Assembly (NCBI GenBank): GCA_964586315.1
Contig: CAZPHE010000015.1
Span: forward strand, 1 to 35,843
DNA length: 35,843 bases
Reading direction: 5' to 3'
DNA from: CAZEER01 sp964586315
GTDB taxonomy: Bacteria; Fidelibacterota; Marinisomatia; Marinisomatales; UBA1611
The notes beneath the pieces were generated by a model. It had not been told where the DNA came from, made no database searches, and saw only the letters and a program-made list of their open reading frames with translations. The first letter of the stretch is position 1. Each line of letters opens with the position of its first letter. Shown here in pieces: positions 7,858 to 15,552 of the stretch. A program made the translations under genes and the position numbers.

Positions 7858-7983
7858 TCAATTATAGGCGATCTTATTTAAATATATTATAAAAAACATA
7901 ACAATAATTAGCATTATTATCGTTGACCAAAGGGATCTCACCTTATCTCTACGATTTGGTATAATTCTTTTGAAAAAATTCAT
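7858..7983 (-). CDS. Possible 41-residue single-pass membrane protein
   Basis: A small frame fills the gap between the M50 protease stop (7994) and the ftcD start (7854). It begins with an ATG 10 bases after the protease stop and ends in TGA 3 bases before ftcD. The product has a basic N-terminal segment (FKRIIPNRRDKVR), then one strongly hydrophobic helix (about residues 19-35) and a short polar tail, a positive-inside single-pass arrangement. I recognise no family. Support is the neat fit in the operon and the clear topology. Against it are the small size and the lack of a Shine-Dalgarno sequence upstream. It could be coincidental. Confidence 0.45.
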   Translation of the reverse strand: MNFFKRIIPNRRDKVRSLWSTIIMLIIVMFFIIYLNKIAYN

Positions 7984-7993
7984 CTGAAAATCA

Positions 7994-8620
7994 TTAAGGT
8001 AAAAATAAGACCATAAAAAAGTTTACAAAAGGTTCCATTATCAACCAGAGGATCGAGAAACCTGTAATGTATCCGAATATAATAAGCCCAAAAAGAACTT
8101 GAGGACCATACGATTGAATTTTCCACGCTAATTCAGGATTTGTTTTCATAAGGTAGCCTGAGAAAATTTGTGATCCATCTAATGGTGCAACTGGAATTAA
8201 ATTAAATACTGCAAGAGTAATATTAATCCTAGTAAAATAAAGAAGCAAAATGTAAATGGGTTCTGTTAGGAAAGTAGTACCATTTAAAAACCTCAATAAT
8301 AAACCAGCCAACATAGCTAATAATAAATTTGAAATTGGACCAGCTGCTGCAACTTTCATCATATCAACACGAGGATTCATTAAATTTCGTCCATCCACAG
8401 GTACTGGTTTGGCCCACCCGAAACCAACAAATAAAATCATGAGTGATCCCATCATATCTAAATGAGCCATAGGATTAAGTGTCAATCTACCCATCCTAGA
8501 AGCCGTATTGTCACCACAACGTGAAGCCATCCAAGCATGGGCAAATTCATGAAAGGACAAAGCAAACATTAAAGTAGGTATTAATAAAACTAATGCTTCT
8601 GGTGAGAGTCTAAAAAGAAT
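7994..8620 (-). CDS. Site-2 protease family (M50) membrane metalloprotease, probable AUU start
   Basis: This is an integral-membrane zinc protease of the SpoIVFB/YwhC-like M50 type. HEFAH supplies the zinc site, GRLTLNPMAHLD follows as in YwhC-type members, and the third ligand is in FNLIPVAPLDGSQ. Several hydrophobic segments are seen. The first ATG in frame is at 8569, only six residues before HEFAH, which would remove half the first transmembrane helix. The frame stays open upstream and reads LSPEALVLLIPTLMFALS, the expected helix, but has no ATG, GTG or TTG. AAGGAG at 8634-8629 is 8 bases before ATT at 8620, giving about 208 residues. I therefore extend it to that codon. It overlaps the xerD end by 11 bases. 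Confidence 0.85.
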   Translation of the reverse strand: MLFRLSPEALVLLIPTLMFALSFHEFAHAWMASRCGDNTASRMGRLTLNPMAHLDMMGSLMILFVGFGWAKPVPVDGRNLMNPRVDMMKVAAAGPISNLLLAMLAGLLLRFLNGTTFLTEPIYILLLYFTRINITLAVFNLIPVAPLDGSQIFSGYLMKTNPELAWKIQSYGPQVLFGLIIFGYITGFSILWLIMEPFVNFFMVLFLP

Positions 8621-9608
8621 TTTTTTTACTCCTTGGATGGTATGTTTTGTAAACTTTTTGTAAATGCTTTTTATCTAAATGCGTATAGATCGTAGTCGTG
8701 GATATATCACTATGACCCAATAAATGCTGGACAAAGCGAAGATCCGCACCTCTGGTTAATAATTCTGTAGCAAAAGAATGACGCAAGGTATGCGGAGTTA
8801 CTGATTTAGTCATTCCAGCATTGATAGACCATTTATTCAATATATTATTTACCATAGCGCGCGTTAAAGGTCTACCAGTTCTACTTAAGAAAATTGAGCT
8901 AGATTGGTTTTTTTTTGAAAATTTAGGTCTGGAATGAGTTAAATAATCCTTTAAATATTTTTTTGCTATCCTTCCAATAGGAACTAATCTTTCTTTGGAA
9001 CCTTTACCCATTATGCGTATTATATCTTCTTCAAAAAATATATTAGATAATTTTAGGCTACAGAGTTCCGAAACTCTAAGACCACATGAATAAAGCATTT
9101 CAATAATTGCTTTATCTCTTCTACCAAATTGTGATTTTTTATCTATTGCATTAGTAATTGACTCAATTTCTTCTTGACTTAAGACATTTGGTAGTTTTTT
9201 AGCTATTTTAGGCATTGACAAAACTAATGCTGGATTTTCTTCAAACTTATTTTCATCGCATAAATATTTATGAAAAGATTTAATGGATGATAACATCCGA
9301 GCAATGCTTGAAGGTGCAAGACCTTTTTTACTTATAGCTCTGATGTAATTACTTACATGCTTTTGATTTATTTCAGTAATATTTTTTATACCTTCATCTA
9401 TGATAAAAATTAAATATCGACTTATATCTGATAAATAAGCTTCAATTGTTTTAGGTGATAAATTTCGTTCTTCAAGCATAATTATGTATTCAAGGAAAAA
9501 TGTATTTTTTACCATGTTTTCTATAAGCTTAACAACATTTCTCCATTCATGTTTTGTTTTTCGCTTTTTCATTAATGTATCTAAACTATTCCTATTTTTC
9601 ATAAACAT
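8610..9608 (-). CDS. Tyrosine recombinase XerC/XerD
   Basis: Xer recombinases resolve chromosome dimers at dif. The N-terminal SAM-like DNA-binding domain contains ERNLSPKTIEAYLSDISRYL. The catalytic domain has Arg in SCGLRVSELCSL (near 176), Lys in GKGSKERLVPIG, HTLRHSFATELL (near 272) with LLGHSDISTT, and the nucleophile Tyr in TTIYTHL (near 306). The order is complete and the enzyme should be active. At 332 residues it is about 35 longer than XerD because of a Lys/Arg-rich leader. M33 at 9512 (MVKNTFFLEY) would give the usual length, but neither start has a clear ribosome site. It lies between gmhA and the protease gene, whose ribosome site is inside its last codons. Confidence 0.93.
   Translation of the reverse strand: MFMKNRNSLDTLMKKRKTKHEWRNVVKLIENMVKNTFFLEYIIMLEERNLSPKTIEAYLSDISRYLIFIIDEGIKNITEINQKHVSNYIRAISKKGLAPSSIARMLSSIKSFHKYLCDENKFEENPALVLSMPKIAKKLPNVLSQEEIESITNAIDKKSQFGRRDKAIIEMLYSCGLRVSELCSLKLSNIFFEEDIIRIMGKGSKERLVPIGRIAKKYLKDYLTHSRPKFSKKNQSSSIFLSRTGRPLTRAMVNNILNKWSINAGMTKSVTPHTLRHSFATELLTRGADLRFVQHLLGHSDISTTTIYTHLDKKHLQKVYKTYHPRSKKNSF
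8629..8634 (-). promoter_or_regulatory. Shine-Dalgarno AAGGAG for the M50 protease
   Basis: AAGGAG lies in the last codons of xerD, 8 bases (T plus seven A) before ATT at 8620. It supports initiation at an AUU rather than at the unsupported ATG at 8569. Confidence 0.6.
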
Positions 9609-9619
9609 CGTTAGACAAT

Positions 9620-10192
9620 TTATTTTAGAAATTCATCTTCAATTAGATTGCATAGAATCTGACCTACCATAATATGGCATTCCTGTATCCTTTGTGTATC
9701 ATTACTAGGTATATTAATTGTTATTTCAGCTAATCCATTTGCGATACCTCCATCTTTCCCTGTTAATACGATGGTTTTTATTCCTTTAAATTTTGCTTGT
9801 TTGATAGCAGCAATAACATTTTCTGAATTTCCACTGGTTGAAATACCAATAAGAACATCTCCTTCTTTTCCTAACCCTTGTATTTGTCGAGAAAAAACTG
9901 TCATAAAATCAGTATCATTTGACCAAGCCGTTAGAAAAGATGAGTCGGTAGTAAGTGCGATGGATGGAATTGGCTTACGCTCATGGCTAGTCATTCCGCC
10001 CATAAGCTCAGTTGCAAGATGCTGCGCATCTGCTGCACTTCCTCCATTTCCACACCATAGTATCTTTCCACCAGATTGGATACTTTTTACCATGATTTTA
10101 GCTGCTGATTCTATCGCTTCTATACAACAATCTAACATAATTTCTTTAATGGCTATACTCTCAAGGATATCTTGTATTATTTTATTCTGCAT
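9620..10192 (-). CDS. gmhA: Phosphoheptose isomerase (sedoheptulose-7-phosphate isomerase)
   Basis: This is a SIS-domain enzyme of 190 residues. GGKILWCGNGGSAADAQHLA and ELMGGMTSHERKPIPSIAL are hallmarks of GmhA. ISTSGNSENV is the SIS phosphate-binding motif, and the C-terminal RIQECHIMVGQ holds the catalytic His region. GmhA converts sedoheptulose 7-phosphate to D-glycero-D-manno-heptose 7-phosphate, the first step to the ADP-heptose used in LPS core, which agrees with a cell having an LPS-type outer membrane. Its ATG overlaps the pcrB stop (TAATG), so translation is probably coupled. Confidence 0.94.
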   Translation of the reverse strand: MQNKIIQDILESIAIKEIMLDCCIEAIESAAKIMVKSIQSGGKILWCGNGGSAADAQHLATELMGGMTSHERKPIPSIALTTDSSFLTAWSNDTDFMTVFSRQIQGLGKEGDVLIGISTSGNSENVIAAIKQAKFKGIKTIVLTGKDGGIANGLAEITINIPSNDTQRIQECHIMVGQILCNLIEDEFLK

Positions 10193-10932
10193 TATTTCTT
10201 CCAGTGTATAGCATTTGCAAATTCACTCATTATACTGAAGTTTTTTTCAATTACAGTTCCAGTAACAATAAAAGAAGCACCAGCTTCTACTGCCAAGGCT
10301 GCTGTTTCAGGTGATTGAATGCCTCCACCCACAATTAGAGGAATATCAATTGAATCATTTACAGCTTCTATAATTGAAGGTGGAATAGCCTGTTTAGCAC
10401 CACTTCCTGCCTCTAAATAAATTAAGTTCATACCAAGATATTGCCCCGCCAATGCATGAGCGACAACAACATCAGTTCTATGCATTGGGATAGATCGTGT
10501 CCCACTCATAAATTCTACTGTACTACCAGCACCACCATCAATTAGAATATATCCAGTTGGAATAGTTTCAATACCCAAATCCCTAATTAATGGTGCTGCT
10601 ATAACTTGCTCACCTATCAAGTAATGAGGGTTCCTGCCAGACAAAACTGACATAAATAAAATTGCATCATAATATGGATTTAATTGTCCTGTACCTCCAG
10701 GGAAAAAAATTACCGGAATATCTGATAAAGATTTAATTTTTTTCACTCTTTCAGTACATTTACTATCCATCATCAAACTCCCACCCACAAAAAGTGCATC
10801 AACATCTGAATTATTTGCTGCTTCAACTTGTAATTGTATGGAGTTTTCATTTTTTTTGTCTGGGTCAATTAGTACAATATAGCAACTACCTTTCTCAACA
10901 ATTATATTATTTAATTCGGAAAATATCGACAT
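10192..10932 (-). CDS. pcrB: Geranylgeranylglyceryl phosphate synthase family (PcrB, bacterial group II)
   Basis: The 246-residue TIM-barrel protein matches the GGGPS/PcrB family. LIDPDKKNE is at the N-terminus, then FPGGTGQLN and YILIDGGAGSTVEF, YLEAGSGAKQAIP, and IVGGGIQSPETA with VTGTVIE as the phosphate-binding end. The family joins sn-glycerol-1-phosphate to a long-chain polyprenyl diphosphate to make an ether lipid precursor. The motifs resemble the larger group found in archaea and in some Bacteroidetes-like bacteria, rather than the short Bacillus heptaprenyl type, so geranylgeranyl or longer is possible. gcvH ends exactly one base before its ATG, and gmhA overlaps its stop. No glycerol-1-phosphate dehydrogenase is seen in the window. 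Confidence 0.92.
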   Translation of the reverse strand: MSIFSELNNIIVEKGSCYIVLIDPDKKNENSIQLQVEAANNSDVDALFVGGSLMMDSKCTERVKKIKSLSDIPVIFFPGGTGQLNPYYDAILFMSVLSGRNPHYLIGEQVIAAPLIRDLGIETIPTGYILIDGGAGSTVEFMSGTRSIPMHRTDVVVAHALAGQYLGMNLIYLEAGSGAKQAIPPSIIEAVNDSIDIPLIVGGGIQSPETAALAVEAGASFIVTGTVIEKNFSIMSEFANAIHWKK

Positions 10933-11310
10933 CTATTGAACCAATTCTTTATATGAACTAGCATTCATTAAATCATCCTTCTCTTTAATATTAGATGCCT
11001 CAATTTTAATAAGCCAACCACCACCATATGGATCAGAGTTTACAAGCTCGGGGAATTCTTCCAATGTCTCATTAATTGCAATTACCTTACCAGATATAGG
11101 AGAATATAGTTCTGATACTGTTTTTACAGCCTCTATCTCGCCAAAAGAAGCACCCATATTTAATTCAACACCTATTTGTGGAAATTCAATAAAAATAACA
11201 TCACCTAATTGACTTTGAGCATAATCAGTAATTCCTATAATAATTTCATTTTCTGTAAAATCTGCCCATTCATGTTCCTTAGTATATAATAAATGATTTG
11301 GAGTATCCAT
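10933..11310 (-). CDS. gcvH: Glycine cleavage system H protein
   Basis: GcvH is the lipoyl-carrying shuttle of the glycine cleavage complex. The 125 residues show the typical start (LLYTKEHEWADF), GITDYAQSQLGDVIFIE, the lipoylated lysine in IEAVKTVSELYSPISG, and NSDPYGGGWLIKIE. The complex decarboxylates glycine and passes a methylene group to THF. No gcvT or gcvP is nearby, so the partners must be elsewhere, or the protein may act as a lipoate donor as known for some GcvH. It lies 27 bases after accC and directly abuts pcrB. Confidence 0.96.
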   Translation of the reverse strand: MDTPNHLLYTKEHEWADFTENEIIIGITDYAQSQLGDVIFIEFPQIGVELNMGASFGEIEAVKTVSELYSPISGKVIAINETLEEFPELVNSDPYGGGWLIKIEASNIKEKDDLMNASSYKELVQ

Positions 11311-11337
11311 TATTGGTCCTTTTTATGTGGTTTATCA

Positions 11338-12678
11338 TTATTCATATTGAAAATTTTCAAGGTAACTAGTATCGAATTCCCCTGATTTGAATTTTTCATC
11401 ATTCATTATTGCCATTTGATAAGGGATAGTAGTTTTTGGTCCACCTATAATTGTTTCTTCTAATGCTCTTTGCATACGGATAATAGCTCTATTTCTATTT
11501 TTTGCATGTACAATTATTTTTCCAATCATTGAATCATATTGTGTAGGTATAACATATCCAGCGTATGCATGTGAATCAACACGAACTCCTTTTCCACCAG
11601 GCATATGAAAACTTGTAATTTTTCCAGGGAATGGCATAAAATTATTTGATGGATCTTCAGCATTTATTCTACATTCAATTGAATGGCCTCGTAGATTATA
11701 CCCATTTATATCAGGACAAGGTTCCCCAGCATGCATCATTATTTGTTGTTTGATTAAGTCTATCCCTGTGACCATTTCAGTCACTGGATGTTCTACTTGT
11801 ATACGAGTATTCATCTCCATAAAGTAAAAATCTTTTTTACTATCCATTAAAAATTCAATTGTACCAACTCCAACATAATTAACTTTATTTGCTCCAATTA
11901 TTGCAGTTTCACCAATTTTCTTACGGGTTTTACTATCTACTAAAGGAGAGGGTGATTCTTCAATTAATTTTTGATGTCTGCGCTGTATGGAACATTCTCG
12001 TTCACCTAGATGTACTGATTTACCAAAAGAATCAGATAAAATTTGAACTTCAATATGTCTTGGGTTTTGAATAAACTTTTCGATATAAATATCGCCATTA
12101 CCAAATGCAGTCAATGATTCTTGATTTGCTGACTTATAAGCAGAAATAACATTATTTTTATCTTTTACTAGCCGCATTCCACGACCCCCACCACCTGCTG
12201 ATGCTTTAAGCATAATTGGATATCCCATTTGATTTGCTTGATCTAATGCATCTTCAGGACCATTTAAAATTCCATCACCTCCAGGCACAACAGGAACCCC
12301 TGCAGCTTTCATTGTCTCTTTTGCCTTGGACTTGTTACCCATTGCATCTATTATTTCAGGCTTTGGACCTATAAAAGTAAAACCATTGTCAGTGCAAATC
12401 TTGGAAAACTTTGCAGATTCTGAAAGAAAACCATAACCTGGATGGATAGCATCTGCACCCGTTATTTCTCCAGCAGCAATAATTTTGGGGATATTTAAAT
12501 AGCTATCTCTACTTGATGGAGGACCAATACATACTGCTTCATCTGCAAACTTTACATGAAGGGAGAATTCATCTGCAGTAGAATAAACTGCGACTGTTTT
12601 GATATCTAATTCATGACATGCTCTTATCACACGAAGTGCTATTTCACCTCTATTTGCAATTAATATTTTATTGAACAT
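11338..12678 (-). CDS. accC: Biotin carboxylase subunit of acetyl-CoA carboxylase
   Basis: AccC carboxylates the biotin on AccB with ATP and bicarbonate, the first half-reaction of malonyl-CoA formation. The 446 residues contain the N-terminal LIANRGEIALRVIRA, the ATP-grasp glycine loop KASAGGGGRGMR, the ERECSIQRRHQKLIEE block, MEMNTRIQVEHPVTEM with catalytic residues, and the C-terminal domain. The length equals E. coli AccC. It follows accB by 6 bases. The carboxyltransferase genes accA and accD are not in the window. Confidence 0.97.
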   Translation of the reverse strand: MFNKILIANRGEIALRVIRACHELDIKTVAVYSTADEFSLHVKFADEAVCIGPPSSRDSYLNIPKIIAAGEITGADAIHPGYGFLSESAKFSKICTDNGFTFIGPKPEIIDAMGNKSKAKETMKAAGVPVVPGGDGILNGPEDALDQANQMGYPIMLKASAGGGGRGMRLVKDKNNVISAYKSANQESLTAFGNGDIYIEKFIQNPRHIEVQILSDSFGKSVHLGERECSIQRRHQKLIEESPSPLVDSKTRKKIGETAIIGANKVNYVGVGTIEFLMDSKKDFYFMEMNTRIQVEHPVTEMVTGIDLIKQQIMMHAGEPCPDINGYNLRGHSIECRINAEDPSNNFMPFPGKITSFHMPGGKGVRVDSHAYAGYVIPTQYDSMIGKIIVHAKNRNRAIIRMQRALEETIIGGPKTTIPYQMAIMNDEKFKSGEFDTSYLENFQYE

Positions 12679-12684
12679 GGAAAG

Positions 12685-13149
12685 TTAGGTTGGGTCTATA
12701 GTGAAAAGTGTTTGATTATATTCAACAGGCTTTCCATTGTCCACTTTAATATCGGTGATGATACCGTCAAAGTCAGATTCAATTTCATTCATAATTTTCA
12801 TNNNNNNNNNNATAGCTTCTATAATACAAAGAACTTGCCCTTTTTTCACAGTATCACCTTTCGATACAAATGGAGGGTCATCTGGTGTGGGTGCAGAATA
12901 ATATGTACCAGGCATTGGTGAGAGCATATCTTCTAAATCACTCTTCTCTACGATATTTGTCTTTTGAGGATCATCAATTTGACTTTTTTGTGGTTTGGTA
13001 ACTTGAAAATTTTGATTTGAATCAGTATTAACCGTTTGAGAAGATTTTTTAACAACACGAAATTTCCTACCCCAGAAGTTTACTTCAATTTCATTTATAT
13101 TGGAATTCTCCAATATGTAAATAATTTCTTTTAATTTATCCTGCCACAT
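12685..13149 (-). CDS. accB: Biotin carboxyl carrier protein of acetyl-CoA carboxylase (contains an N gap)
   Basis: AccB carries biotin between AccC and the carboxyltransferase. The N-terminal part (INEIEVNFWGRKFRVVKK) and the linker are typical, followed by the biotinyl domain with SPMPGTYYSAPTPDDPPFV and GQVLCIIEA. Ten Ns (12802-12811) then fall just before MKIMNEIESDFDG. The expected motif is EAMKIMNE. The flanks read GAA-GCT-AT on one side and ATG-AAA on the other, so dropping the Ns plus one duplicated AT (12 bases) restores EAMKIMNE in frame, with a length near 150. The gene is probably intact and the gap artificial. AAGGAG precedes the ATG by a few bases, and efp lies 18 bases upstream. 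Confidence 0.94.
   Translation of the reverse strand: MWQDKLKEIIYILENSNINEIEVNFWGRKFRVVKKSSQTVNTDSNQNFQVTKPQKSQIDDPQKTNIVEKSDLEDMLSPMPGTYYSAPTPDDPPFVSKGDTVKKGQVLCIIEAXXXXMKIMNEIESDFDGIITDIKVDNGKPVEYNQTLFTIDPT
12802..12811. other. Assembly gap of ten Ns inside accB
   Basis: This is the only run of Ns in the window. It splits the codons of the biotin attachment motif. Both flanking ends share the dinucleotide AT, which suggests contig ends that overlap slightly and were joined with a placeholder. Confidence 0.95.
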
Positions 13150-13167
13150 CTAATCTCCTTTAATATT

Positions 13168-13731
13168 TTATTCTTTAGATCTTTCAACATATTCACCCGT
13201 ACGGGTATCGATTCTTAATTTTTCTCCTTCTTCAATGAATAGAGGTACATTTAAAGTATATCCTGTTTCTAAAGTAGCTGGTTTAGTTGCACCTGTTGCT
13301 GTATTACCCTTAAATCCAGGTTCTGTTTTAATGACCTCTAGGATAACATGCGCCGGTAATCTAACATCAAGTACTTCATTTCCATCAAATAATAAATCAA
13401 TAGTAATACCTGCTGTAAGATAATTTTTTCCTTGTCCTACTGATGAGAAGGGAATATTGATCTGATCATAGGTTTCGTTATCCATAAAAATATATGATTG
13501 ACCATCTACATAAAGGAATTGCATTGGCTTTGCTTCTATCCTTATAAAATTAAGTTTATGACCAGCATTAAAAGTCTCTTCAATAATTTTACCTGATTGA
13601 ATATCTTTAAGCTTAGTCCGTACAAATGCTCCACCTTTCCCCGGTTTTACATGTTGAAATTCAACTACTTTCATACGCTTATTCTTATGAAAAATCACTG
13701 CACCATTTCTAATATTTGCTGTTGTCGCCAT
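13168..13731 (-). CDS. efp: Elongation factor P
   Basis: EF-P relieves ribosome stalling at proline runs. The 187 residues show the three-domain EF-P pattern. Domain I has the loop HVKPGKGGAFVRTKL, whose lysine (in PGKGG) is the one modified by lysylation or other chemistry in EF-Ps. The family-typical YVDGQSYIFMDNETYDQI and the C-terminal block ending in RIDTRTGEYVERSKE follow. No genmA/epmB-like modification gene is in the window. The adjacent lysS is a full-length lysyl-tRNA synthetase and not EpmA. It probably leads the efp-accB-accC series after a 93-base gap. Confidence 0.97.
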   Translation of the reverse strand: MATTANIRNGAVIFHKNKRMKVVEFQHVKPGKGGAFVRTKLKDIQSGKIIEETFNAGHKLNFIRIEAKPMQFLYVDGQSYIFMDNETYDQINIPFSSVGQGKNYLTAGITIDLLFDGNEVLDVRLPAHVILEVIKTEPGFKGNTATGATKPATLETGYTLNVPLFIEEGEKLRIDTRTGEYVERSKE

Positions 13732-13824
13732 GGGTTGTCCTAAATTATTAAAAAGTTATAGAATACAAATTTACTATACTCCATTTTCTGATCAAATGTG
13801 TTGAATAGTGATTCAAATAGGAAT

Positions 13825-14667
13825 TTATAATTGCTTAATAAGATGAATCATCTTTTCCTTATCTTGAGATAATTGATCTGGGTTAGGTATTTTACGTGCG
13901 TATTTAACCTGATCCGCTTGATATAAAAATTTCACCCAATCTTGAAAACAAGAATCATCTATTGGAAAAATTGCTCTAGATTTCTCAATTTCATCAGTTG
14001 TCATTTCTAATGCTCTAATAAAATATTTTGTCTCAAAAAATTCGCGAGTAATATGGGAAAGTTCAGTATAATATTCTTTTGTTAAACCAAGACTATCAAG
14101 CTCTTGTAATCTTCTCAAAGCTTTATCTCTTGGTAATTCTTTGATAGAATAATCAAATTTTTCATATATTGGCTTTTGTCTTTTACGCCATATTAACACA
14201 ATGCATATTCCAGTAAAAAATAATAACAAGCTTAATATAATCATTCTTAATTCTATAATTTCTTTTACTGGCACAGGGCCTTTCATTGGGCGAAATGCAC
14301 TTTCATCTAATGCTGAAAGAATTGATGATATAGAAAAGTTTAATGGTTCTACATCTATAGAATAATCCAAAAAACCAGCATTATTATATATTTCAATTGA
14401 ATATTCCGGTGTTGAAAAAGTACCTGTATCCCATACAATTATTTCAAAAGAAATTTTATCAACATCAGAGTATTTACTCTTAATTGTTATAGTATCACTA
14501 TCAATATTAAGTTGTGGAAATTGAATATTTTGATTTGTTTTCCCATCAACTGATATGGTCCATTCAATAATATCTCCAATATACCCTTTAGTAGTGTCTA
14601 ATTCAGATATTACGGAGAGACTCTTTGCAAAAATTATTGATGGAAAAAAGATAAGACAATTCTTCAC
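13825..14667 (-). CDS. BatD/DUF4381-like single-pass membrane protein
   Basis: The 280-residue product has a short signal-like N-terminus (CLIFFPSIIFAKS), then an extracytoplasmic beta-rich part (about 16-130) and one transmembrane helix (near 140-160, LRMIILSLLLFFTGICIVLI). A cytoplasmic tail follows, with LPRDKALRRLQELDSLGL, YYTELSHITREFFE and IRALEMTTDEI. The tail matches what DUF4381/BatD proteins show in MoxR operons. It starts with GTG that shares one base with the DUF58 stop (TAGTG). The function of these operons is poorly defined; membrane protein complex assembly or envelope stress tolerance is proposed. The ectodomain is short compared with full BatD. Exact family membership is an inference. 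Confidence 0.75.
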   Translation of the reverse strand: MKNCLIFFPSIIFAKSLSVISELDTTKGYIGDIIEWTISVDGKTNQNIQFPQLNIDSDTITIKSKYSDVDKISFEIIVWDTGTFSTPEYSIEIYNNAGFLDYSIDVEPLNFSISSILSALDESAFRPMKGPVPVKEIIELRMIILSLLLFFTGICIVLIWRKRQKPIYEKFDYSIKELPRDKALRRLQELDSLGLTKEYYTELSHITREFFETKYFIRALEMTTDEIEKSRAIFPIDDSCFQDWVKFLYQADQVKYARKIPNPDQLSQDKEKMIHLIKQL

Positions 14668-15545
14668 TAATACCGTTTCTCTCTTTTTTTAAAAAACGAC
14701 ATGAGTGGTTCCACAAAATCTTCATTTGTTCCAATAGAGATTAAATCGAATCCAATCTTCTTTACATTTTTTTTAAAGTTTGCTTGTTTTAAAAGAATCT
14801 CTTTTTTCAAACGTTCTAATGCTACCTTTGATGATGTATCAATCCAGAATTCCTCTTCAGTTTCAGAATCTTTAATTTTAGCAAGCCCAATATTGGGTAA
14901 TATAAATTCTGCCGGATCGTATAATTGGATAGCAATTAAATCATGTTTTCTATTTAGTACCTTCATTGAATTTAAGTATCCCTCTGTATCTAAGAAATCT
15001 GAGATAATAAAAACAACACTTTTTCTTTTTGCTACTTTTAATAAATACTCTACAGCACTTTTAATTGAAGTACCAATCCCTTGGGGTTGAGTATATAATA
15101 ATTCTCTTATAACTCTCAACACATGAGTTTTTCCTTTTTTTGGGATTATATATTTTTCAATATTATCGGAGAAAAGGATCAAACCTACTTTATCATTATT
15201 TTTAATTGCTGAGAATCCTAAAACTGCAGCTATTTCTGTTCCAAACTCACGTTTTAATTGGTTGCCTGAACCAAACTCCCCAGATGCTGAAATATCAACT
15301 ATTAAATAAACTGTTAACTCACGTTCTTCTTCAAACACCTTTACAAATGGAGATGCATTTCTAGCTGTGACATTCCAATCGATTAATCTTATGTCATCAC
15401 CAGGTTGATATTCTCTTACTTCAGAGAATGTCATACCTCTTCCTTTAAATACAGAATGATATTCACCTCCAAAAATATCGTTAACAAGTCCACGGGTTCG
15501 AATTTCAATCCGTTTCACCTTTTTGAGGATCTCTCGGGGAATCAT
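14667..15545 (-). CDS. DUF58 / VWA-like protein of a MoxR operon
   Basis: This 292-residue protein has the DUF58 core REYQPGDDIRLIDWNVTAR near residues 44-62, followed by FVKVFEEERE and the MIDAS-like VDISASGEF of a von Willebrand A fold. Such proteins nearly always sit next to a MoxR AAA+ ATPase, as here (7-base gap), and are thought to be its partner or substrate adaptor. No transmembrane segment or signal peptide is evident, so it is presumably cytoplasmic. The molecular role is unknown. Confidence 0.9.
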   Translation of the reverse strand: MIPREILKKVKRIEIRTRGLVNDIFGGEYHSVFKGRGMTFSEVREYQPGDDIRLIDWNVTARNASPFVKVFEEERELTVYLIVDISASGEFGSGNQLKREFGTEIAAVLGFSAIKNNDKVGLILFSDNIEKYIIPKKGKTHVLRVIRELLYTQPQGIGTSIKSAVEYLLKVAKRKSVVFIISDFLDTEGYLNSMKVLNRKHDLIAIQLYDPAEFILPNIGLAKIKDSETEEEFWIDTSSKVALERLKKEILLKQANFKKNVKKIGFDLISIGTNEDFVEPLMSFFKKREKRY

Positions 15546-15552
15546 TAGAAGT

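Noticed and set aside
9771..10211. 146-residue open frame opposite gmhA
   Set aside because: It lies wholly within well-supported gmhA on the other strand and has a composition and motif pattern of a shadow frame.
12802..12811. Genuine insertion in the biotinyl domain
   Set aside because: Flanking sequence restores the exact conserved motif if the Ns and a duplicated AT are removed.
14701..15090. 129-residue open frame opposite the DUF58 gene
   Set aside because: It is antisense to a conserved protein, with no ribosome site or recognisable motif.
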